5,328 nucleotides of DNA from Sphingomonadales bacterium (GTDB lineage: Bacteria > Pseudomonadota > Alphaproteobacteria > Sphingomonadales > Emcibacteraceae), in NCBI GenBank assembly GCA_011051815.1, contig DRKK01000048.1, positions 1 to 5,328 on the forward strand, written 5' to 3'. How positions within the stretch are numbered: the first letter of the stretch is position 1; every line of letters starts with the position of its first letter. A program made the translations under genes and the position numbers. The notes under the pieces are model-generated. The model saw only the letters and a program-made list of their open reading frames with translations, was not told the DNA's origin and did not search any database. This document shows, piece by piece, positions 1-5,328 of the stretch.

Positions 1-948
1 AAGCCTCAGATCAAGTCCATGATGCCGGGGGTGGATATTCTGATCGCCACGCCGGGCCGTCTGCTGGACCTGACCAATCAGCGGCATATTGATCTGGGAC
101 AGGTGGAATATCTGGTGCTGGATGAGGCAGACCGGATGCTGGATATGGGCTTTATCCGCGATATTAAGAAGATCATTGCCTATTTACCAAAAAAACGTCA
201 AACCCTGATGTTTTCCGCCACCATGCCGGCAAGCGTCGAAAAACTGGCGTCCAGTATCCTGTATAAACCGTTTCGCATAGATGTGGCCCCGGCGGCGACC
301 ACGGCGGAAAAGGTTGATCAGCATGTGTTGATGGTGCCCAAAAGCCGCAAGCGGGATCTGCTGGCCCATATGCTGAAGGATGAGGCCGTCAAGCGGGTTC
401 TGGTTTTTACCCGTACCAAGCACGGCGCCAACCGGGTGTCGAAACATCTTGATAGGCTGGGGGTGTCCTCTGGCGCTATTCATGGCAATAAGTCCCAGAA
501 CGCCCGTCAAAAGGCGCTCGATGAGTTCCGGTCCGGGGCAATCCGGGCTTTGGTGGCCACCGATGTGGCGGCGCGGGGCATTGATGTGGACGGGGTAACC
601 CATGTGATCAATTTTGACCTACCCAATGAACCAGAAAGCTATGTCCACCGTATTGGCCGTACGGCACGGGCGGGGGAAAGCGGAATATCGCTGTCTTTCT
701 GTGATCATGAGGAACGGGCTTATCTGCGCGATATTGAGAAAATCATCCGCCAGAAAATCCCCCTGATGACGGATCATCCCTATCATGCGGAAGGGGTGGC
801 AGAGGGACCTCGGCCGACTGAAAAAGAGAATACATCTTCGCGGCGTAATCCCCGCCGTGGGTCAAACGCGGGCCGACATAAGTCCAGTCAGCCTAAGCCC
901 GGCAACAGTCAACGCAGACGGCGGCCGGCCAGACAACGCTCCCGTTGA
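1..948 (+). CDS. rhlE: DEAD-box ATP-dependent RNA helicase, RhlE type (5' truncated)
   Basis: The protein is the C-terminal 315 residues of a DEAD-box RNA helicase, a cytoplasmic ATPase that unwinds short RNA duplexes in ribosome assembly or RNA turnover. The frame is open from base 1, and the first ATG (base 19) lies inside the helicase core, so it is not the start. Numbering from base 1, visible motifs are TPGR (17-20, Ib), DEAD (41-44, II; ATP hydrolysis), SAT (72-74, III), VLVFTRTKHGANR from 133 (IV), HGNKSQ from 161, VATDVAARGID (185-195, V) and HRIGRTAR (216-223, VI; arginine finger). The Q motif, Walker A and motif Ia are off the window. The FTRTKHGANR and HGNKSQ wording is typical of RhlE rather than DeaD, SrmB or DbpA; this is a family assignment from memory. 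Residues 281-315 form a basic, Arg/Ser-rich, probably disordered tail likely to bind RNA. No frameshift is seen. It converges on the RND gene, which ends 11 bases away. Confidence 0.93.
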   Translation, partial: KPQIKSMMPGVDILIATPGRLLDLTNQRHIDLGQVEYLVLDEADRMLDMGFIRDIKKIIAYLPKKRQTLMFSATMPASVEKLASSILYKPFRIDVAPAATTAEKVDQHVLMVPKSRKRDLLAHMLKDEAVKRVLVFTRTKHGANRVSKHLDRLGVSSGAIHGNKSQNARQKALDEFRSGAIRALVATDVAARGIDVDGVTHVINFDLPNEPESYVHRIGRTARAGESGISLSFCDHEERAYLRDIEKIIRQKIPLMTDHPYHAEGVAEGPRPTEKENTSSRRNPRRGSNAGRHKSSQPKPGNSQRRRRPARQRSR

Positions 949-959
949 ATGTTGGGGGG
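949..959. other. 11-base convergent intergenic junction
   Basis: Only 11 bases separate the helicase TGA (946-948, + strand) from the RND permease TGA (960-962, - strand). The gap ends in a run of six G's. The only nearby palindrome is CAACG-CTCC-CGTTG (934-947), a 5-bp stem overlapping the helicase stop. It has no T-run on either side, so I do not call it a terminator. Transcripts from both sides probably overlap here, or end by Rho or inside the opposing gene (inference). Confidence 0.8.
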
Positions 960-3900
960 TCAGTCTTCTTCCATCTCCGGTGCCAGCTTGACGAAGCCAA
1001 TATCTTCCATAATGGCATAGAGGGCGGGCAGGACCATCAGGATCAGCACCGTAGAGGTCAGCATGCCGAATACGATGCTGGTGACCAAAGGCACCAGAAT
1101 CAAGGCCTGTGTGCTGGTTTCAAACAACAGCGGGGCCATGCCGGCAATGGTGGTCACAGAGGTCAGGAAGATGGCGCGGAAGCGGTCAAAGACCGCCTGA
1201 CGGGCGGCATCATGAAAAACCATACCCTCCGCAACCCGGAATTTAACAAATTCCACCAGCAGGATGGAATCATTGACCACGATCCCCGCCAGTGACACAA
1301 AACCGATCATGCTGGGCAGGGTGAAATCCAGTCCCATGATCAGATGTCCCCAAATGGCTCCGATCAGGGCGAGGGGGATATTGATCATCACGATCAGCGG
1401 TTCCCGGTAATTGCGAAATTGCAGGCTGAGCAGCAGAAAAACCCCAAAAACCCCAAGGCCAAAGCCCGCCAGAATGGACAGGCGGGTTTCGGTACCATTT
1501 TCTACTTCGCCTTTGAAATTAAAGACGACATCGGGATATTTCTTGTTCAGTTCCGCCGCATAGGTCTGAACACTGGCGATTATTTCCGAGGTATTGGCAA
1601 TATCCGCATCCACATCGCCGTAGATATTAACCGTGCGCCGGTGATTAATATGGCCGATGCGGGAAAATTCCCGACTCTCGCTGATCACGGCAACACTATT
1701 CAGGGGAATGGCACGGCCATTGCTGGAAAATATGGTAAAATTATCAAAATCCTCCAAGGCCTGCGTGGGGACATTATCCAGCTTGGCAATGATTTCATAG
1801 GACTCGCGCCCGTTGTAAATCTCGGCAATTTTAATATCCAGATAAGCGGCGCGCAACTGGGCGGCGATACTGCGCGAGGTGACCCCGGCGGCAAGGGCAC
1901 CGGGTTTCAGGCGGATATTATATTGGGGCTTGCCCGGCCTCAGGTCATCAATCAGGTTATTCACCCCGTCATAGCCGCGCAGACGGTTTTGAACATCCCA
2001 TGAGGCCCGGGATAATTCCGTGAGGTCCGGTCCGCTCAGGCGGATATGGATGGCGCGCCCCGCCGGGCCGACTTTTGGCTCCTTATATTGAATATTCAGC
2101 ACATCGGGCAGATCGCCGGTATTGTCCTTCCACAGCTGGATCAGCTGGTTCATCTTGGTATTACGGCTTTCCGTATTGAGCAGGTCAACGCTCAAACTGG
2201 CCAGATGGGGGCCGTTTTCCGGCACATCACCGTGGGTGCCGTAGGATAGCTGTATATTCTTGACCAATGGCTCATCTTCATTCTGACTTAACGTGCGGTT
2301 GGTTTTATCTAACGCGGCCAGCAGGATATCCACAACCCGTTCGGTTTCGCTTAAGGGTGTGCCCTGGGGCAGGAGGATACGGGCCTCAAGGTTATTACCT
2401 TCTAAATCGGGAAAGGCCTTGAATTTAACTGTGCCTGTGGCGATCAATCCGATGGAAAAGATAAACAGGGCAAGGGCGGCCCCTACGGTCACATAGCGAA
2501 ACTGCATGGCCTTTTGGGCGGCATTCCCGGCGGCATGGCGCAGTTTGCTGAAACGGGCCTCAAAATTCTGCCGCCATTTGGAGGGTTCCTGATGATGGGT
2601 ATGTTTCAGAGATTGTTTCAGGTGATGGGGCAGCACCAGAAAGGCTTCAATAAGGCTGATGGTCAATACGGACAGCAATACCACCGGCAGAACGCCCAGA
2701 ATCTGCCCCATGTCCCCCTTCATCATCAGCAAACTGCCAAACAGCATGGCCGAGGTCAGATAGGAGGAGAAAACACCGCGGAAAACCTTTTGCGTCCCGT
2801 CAATGGCCGCATTGAGGGGCGATTTCCCCTTACGATATTCATGGTCAATATTTTCCGACAGAACGATGGCGTCATCCATCAAAATCCCGATGGCCATAAG
2901 CAGGGCAACCATGGAAATCATATTGATGCTGACCCCGAAAACCACCATCATGGCCAATCCGCCCAGAAAGGAAATCGGCAGGCCAAGGGCTATCCAGAAG
3001 GTATAACGCCATGAGAAAAACAACAGCAAAGTGAAGGTGGCCAGAATAAGCCCCTGCCAGCCATTGGTCAGGAGCAGTTTCAGCCGGTCGCGCACAGATG
3101 TGGAATTGTCATTGACGATGGTCAGGCGGGTCCCGTCAGGCAGAAGGTTATTTTCCTGCTCCACGAATTCAATCAATGCATCGGCCACTTTCAGGGTGTC
3201 ATCCCGGGAGTTTTTGCTGATTTTCAGCAGGGCCGCCACCTTGCCGTTTAATTCTATGCGGTCTTCGGGGGTTTCAAACCGATCAGTGATATGGGCGATA
3301 TCGCCGAGCTTTATCTCACCGCCGTCCGCCGTATTGAGGATGATCAGATTGGCCAGCTCATCTGCCGTTTTTGCCGAATTGTCGAACTTGATCTGATAGG
3401 ATGTTTCCGCCGCGTCCAGCTTTCCGGCGGGCAGGTCCACAACCTCCGCCCCGACCAGCGTGGCTATATCCTGAATACTCAGGTTATATTTTTTCAGGGT
3501 ATCGGGGGGAATTAGAATCTGTAGCTGGTGGGTGGAAAAGCCGTCAATGGTGACAATAGGCACCTCTGGCATGGCAATCAGCCGATCCCGGTAATATTCG
3601 GCCAGAGCCTTTAATTCGCTTAACGTCAGTTTGTCAGAGGTCAGGGCGATATTGGCCACCGGATTAATCCGGCCCAGTTGTTTGATGACCGGATCTTCGA
3701 TATTATCGGGGAAATTCTGAATGGCATCAATTTCGGTTTTGATGTCATCGGTGAATTCGCGGATATTGCCTTCTTCCTGCATTTCAAGGGTGAAGATGGC
3801 CATATTGTCGCGGGCGTCACATTCCTGTTCTTTCAGGAAGCTGATACCGTCTGTGGCATCCTCCAGCGGGTTACAGATGCCGTCCTCCACATCCGCCGGG

Positions 3901-4058
3901 CTGGCGCCGGGATAGGCGACCATGACCTGAACTTTGCTGGGTTTCAGCAGGGGAAAGGATTCCTTGTTCAGCTCTTTCAGGGAATAGAGCCCTACGGCGA
4001 TAATAGCCATCATCAGGATGTTACTGACGGTGGGATGGGCCGCGAAATAGCGGATCAT
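960..4058 (-). CDS. RND-family efflux transporter, inner-membrane permease (AcrB/HAE-like)
   Basis: This is a complete 1032-residue RND permease, the usual length for the AcrB-type family. It would use the proton gradient to export drugs, lipids or other amphiphiles from the periplasm or inner membrane through a tripartite pump. The layout is canonical: TM1 about 10-28; porter domain 33-330; TM2-TM6 about 335-477; cytoplasmic linker 478-520; TM7 about 522-542; second porter domain 548-855; TM8-TM12 about 859-1014. TM4 carries the proton-relay pair D395-D396 (GILMDDAIVLSEN). TM11 has R959 and T966, matching AcrB R971 and T978. In TM10 the AcrB lysine 940 position is N929, within GIVVNDSILLVEF. 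The ATG at 4058 gives the family N-terminus MIRYFAAHPT, is preceded by a good ribosome site, and overlaps the adaptor stop codon. The substrate cannot be read from sequence. An AcrB-like type (COG0841) is favoured over metal-exporting CusA/CzcA because the CusA methionine sites are not evident, though this is not tested. Confidence 0.96.
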   Translation of the reverse strand: MIRYFAAHPTVSNILMMAIIAVGLYSLKELNKESFPLLKPSKVQVMVAYPGASPADVEDGICNPLEDATDGISFLKEQECDARDNMAIFTLEMQEEGNIREFTDDIKTEIDAIQNFPDNIEDPVIKQLGRINPVANIALTSDKLTLSELKALAEYYRDRLIAMPEVPIVTIDGFSTHQLQILIPPDTLKKYNLSIQDIATLVGAEVVDLPAGKLDAAETSYQIKFDNSAKTADELANLIILNTADGGEIKLGDIAHITDRFETPEDRIELNGKVAALLKISKNSRDDTLKVADALIEFVEQENNLLPDGTRLTIVNDNSTSVRDRLKLLLTNGWQGLILATFTLLLFFSWRYTFWIALGLPISFLGGLAMMVVFGVSINMISMVALLMAIGILMDDAIVLSENIDHEYRKGKSPLNAAIDGTQKVFRGVFSSYLTSAMLFGSLLMMKGDMGQILGVLPVVLLSVLTISLIEAFLVLPHHLKQSLKHTHHQEPSKWRQNFEARFSKLRHAAGNAAQKAMQFRYVTVGAALALFIFSIGLIATGTVKFKAFPDLEGNNLEARILLPQGTPLSETERVVDILLAALDKTNRTLSQNEDEPLVKNIQLSYGTHGDVPENGPHLASLSVDLLNTESRNTKMNQLIQLWKDNTGDLPDVLNIQYKEPKVGPAGRAIHIRLSGPDLTELSRASWDVQNRLRGYDGVNNLIDDLRPGKPQYNIRLKPGALAAGVTSRSIAAQLRAAYLDIKIAEIYNGRESYEIIAKLDNVPTQALEDFDNFTIFSSNGRAIPLNSVAVISESREFSRIGHINHRRTVNIYGDVDADIANTSEIIASVQTYAAELNKKYPDVVFNFKGEVENGTETRLSILAGFGLGVFGVFLLLSLQFRNYREPLIVMINIPLALIGAIWGHLIMGLDFTLPSMIGFVSLAGIVVNDSILLVEFVKFRVAEGMVFHDAARQAVFDRFRAIFLTSVTTIAGMAPLLFETSTQALILVPLVTSIVFGMLTSTVLILMVLPALYAIMEDIGFVKLAPEMEED
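1437..1454 (-). repeat. Perfect 9-base tandem duplication (AAAAACCCC x2) inside the RND gene
   Basis: The + strand reads AAAAACCCC twice in direct succession. On the coding (-) strand this is GGGGTTTTT twice, encoding Gly-Val-Phe twice (residues 869-874) in TM8. The repeat length is a multiple of three, so gain or loss of a unit keeps the frame, whereas slippage in the 5-base homopolymers would break it. It may be no more than the natural low complexity of a Gly/Val/Phe membrane helix. Confidence 0.85.
4055..4058 (-). other. ATGA stop/start overlap joining adaptor and permease
   Basis: On the - strand the four bases ATGA hold the start codon of the RND permease (4058-4056) and the stop codon of the adaptor (4057-4055). 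Such overlaps usually reflect translational coupling: a ribosome ending the adaptor can restart on the permease, which helps keep the two subunits in proportion. The overlap is seen directly; the coupling is inferred. Confidence 0.95.
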
Positions 4059-5328
4059 TGGTCTCTCTCCCCCATATCACCCAAGGCATCCTTGGCCAAT
4101 TTCATCTCATAGGGTTTTGCCTCTATGGGGGCGAGGGGCAGGCCGTCTATAACCGGAATTACATCGGTAATGATGATTTTTTCACCTTCGGAAATGCCTT
4201 TGCCGATAACCACAAGGTCGCCCTGTTGGAGCAGGATTTCCACCGGCCGGATGTCCAGTTTATTGTCTGCTGTGGCCACATAGACGCGCCCCTGATGGAT
4301 GGCCTTGCGCGGTAGGACCATCATTTTCCGGGGCGGCGCATAAAATTCAACGGCCATATACATACCCTTTAACAGGGGCGGGCGCTTGCCGGGAATGATA
4401 TCCTGATAGGGGTTATTGACCACAACCACCAGCCCGATGGTGTCCCGGGTCGGGTCAACGGCCTCACCAATGCGCAGCAGCTCGCCGTGCCATTTGGCCA
4501 TATTCTGCATTTCCCCCACCAGCGAAACATTGGCCCCGATCTGCATATGGGCAAAGGCATCTTTCAGGTCTTCCGGCCGTTGCAGATTGACACTTCCGGT
4601 GGTTAATCCAGCAATCAGGGGGGCGAACTGGCTCACGGGCAGTTGGGCGTTGATTTCCACGGCCTGGGTGCCGAGGGCCTCAAACAGGGCGGTATTGGTG
4701 GCGACGAATTCGCCTTTTTCCACATAAACCGTGCCGATACGCGCATCAAAGGGCAGGGTAATTTCTGTGCGGCCCAAGGTATCCTTGCTGATGTCCAGCT
4801 GGGTCTTTGATTTTCTGACCTGTGCCTGGGTGGCGGCCCGGCGGCTGGCATAGGCGGCTAGTTTGCCTTCCAGTTCCTCAACCTGTTGACGCAGCTGGAG
4901 GAGCTTTTGCTCTTGTGCATCCCGGGTTGAGCGGCTGATAACCCGCTTTTCCCACAGGGTGGTGAAACGATCCATTTCCGCCTGACCGATTTTCAGGTTT
5001 TCGCGGGCAATGCCCAAAGAACGCTTGGTGCTGGCTTCCTCGACCTCCAATTGTTTCAGAGATGATTTGCTGCTGGCCAGTGTGGCCTTGCTTTGGTTCA
5101 ATGTAAACTCGAACGTTGTTGGTTCAATGCGCAGAACCACGGTGCCTTTGGCCAGGCTCGCGCCCTTTTTCAGGTCCGGGTGAATATAGCTGATCTTGCC
5201 GCTGATTTCGCTGCGGGCTTTCATCAAAACGGCGGGTTCCACATTGCCATATCCTATGGCGCGTGCGCGAAAGGGTATCTTTTTGGCGGTGATAACCTCG
5301 ACGGTTTTGGTGGGAAACTGTAATTTGT
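4055..5328 (-). CDS. RND efflux periplasmic adaptor / membrane fusion protein (5' truncated)
   Basis: The protein is the last 423 residues of a HlyD/AcrA-type adaptor, which bridges the RND permease and an outer-membrane channel across the periplasm. The frame stays open to the window edge. The in-frame GTG at 5242 is not a credible start, because the residues before it (such as FRARAIGYGNVEP) already form the family's N-terminal strand; the true start and any signal peptide or lipobox are beyond 5328. Numbering from the edge (codon 1 at 5326-5324): membrane-proximal strands to about 36; first half of the lipoyl domain about 37-69 (SEISGKI, then LKKGASLAKGTVVLRIEP); a long alpha-hairpin coiled coil about 70-183, rich in Gln, Lys, Glu and Ala; second lipoyl half about 185-218 (RTEITLPFDARIG, VEKGEFV); beta-barrel about 223-330, including DPTRDT and LLKGMYMAVEF; C-terminal membrane-proximal domain about 335-405. 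It overlaps the permease gene by four bases, so the two are surely one operon. The visible part has no cysteine. Confidence 0.94.
   Translation of the reverse strand, partial: KLQFPTKTVEVITAKKIPFRARAIGYGNVEPAVLMKARSEISGKISYIHPDLKKGASLAKGTVVLRIEPTTFEFTLNQSKATLASSKSSLKQLEVEEASTKRSLGIARENLKIGQAEMDRFTTLWEKRVISRSTRDAQEQKLLQLRQQVEELEGKLAAYASRRAATQAQVRKSKTQLDISKDTLGRTEITLPFDARIGTVYVEKGEFVATNTALFEALGTQAVEINAQLPVSQFAPLIAGLTTGSVNLQRPEDLKDAFAHMQIGANVSLVGEMQNMAKWHGELLRIGEAVDPTRDTIGLVVVVNNPYQDIIPGKRPPLLKGMYMAVEFYAPPRKMMVLPRKAIHQGRVYVATADNKLDIRPVEILLQQGDLVVIGKGISEGEKIIITDVIPVIDGLPLAPIEAKPYEMKLAKDALGDMGERDQ
4067..4073 (-). promoter_or_regulatory. Ribosome binding site of the RND permease
   Basis: The - strand reads GGGGGAG here. 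Its GGAG core (4067-4070) sits 8 bases before the ATG at 4058, a good Shine-Dalgarno match and spacing. It lies within the last codons of the adaptor gene and supports 4058 as the true start. Confidence 0.75.

Noticed and set aside
184..603. 139-codon - strand frame inside the helicase
   Set aside because: It is antisense to helicase motifs III to V, which are clearly the coding product; the shadow has no family signal.
841..857. CGGCG-TAATCCC-CGCCG inverted repeat in the helicase tail
   Set aside because: It is a short GC-rich stem within Arg-coding codons, with no T-run, well before the stop; it is best explained by codon composition.
923..930. GGCCGGCC palindrome near the helicase 3' end
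   Set aside because: It is an 8-base palindrome in GC-rich Arg/Pro/Ala codons, expected by chance here, with no operator-like context.
934..947. CAACG-CTCC-CGTTG stem-loop as an intrinsic terminator
   Set aside because: The stem is only 5 bp, it overlaps the helicase stop codon, and no T-run follows on either strand.
1344..2003. 219-codon open frame on the + strand opposite the RND gene
   Set aside because: It lies wholly antisense to a clear RND permease, its translation resembles no family I know, and such shadow frames are common opposite genes of this codon bias.
2514..3014. 166-codon open frame on the + strand rich in His, Gln and Gly
   Set aside because: It is antisense to the RND gene over TM2-TM6 and the linker; its odd composition is what the reverse complement of membrane-helix codons gives.
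3678..4112. 144-codon + strand frame spanning the adaptor/permease junction
   Set aside because: It is antisense to both real genes, with no recognisable domain; I treat it as a shadow frame.

Overview
The window holds three protein-coding genes and almost no non-coding DNA. Two of the genes run off the window edges. Moderately GC-rich, tightly packed DNA, an RND efflux pair and an RhlE-type RNA helicase point to a Gram-negative proteobacterium. Some wording of the proteins suggests an alphaproteobacterium or a marine gammaproteobacterium, but nothing in the sequence fixes the genus.

Bases 1-948 (+ strand) are the 3' part of a DEAD-box RNA helicase gene of the RhlE type. It contains motifs Ib to VI and a short arginine-rich tail; the Q motif and Walker A region lie before the window. 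After an 11-base gap come two genes on the - strand, read from right to left. The first is a periplasmic adaptor (membrane fusion protein), 5328 to 4055, whose start lies beyond the right edge. The second is a complete 1032-residue inner-membrane RND transporter, 4058 to 960. Their stop and start codons overlap as ATGA, so they form one operon with probable translational coupling.

The adaptor and the RND permease would assemble with an outer-membrane TolC-like channel into a tripartite, proton-driven exporter. No channel gene is present downstream, because the operon runs straight into the convergent helicase gene; it must be upstream of the window or elsewhere in the genome. The helicase belongs to RNA metabolism and probably shares only a junction with the pump genes.

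I see no mobile element, RNA gene, CRISPR array, phage gene or unfamiliar gene system. The points worth a second look are details of the pump: an Asn-Asp pair in TM10 where AcrB has its essential lysine, an isolated cysteine pair, a histidine cluster in the central cytoplasmic loop, and a tight convergent junction without a recognisable terminator.
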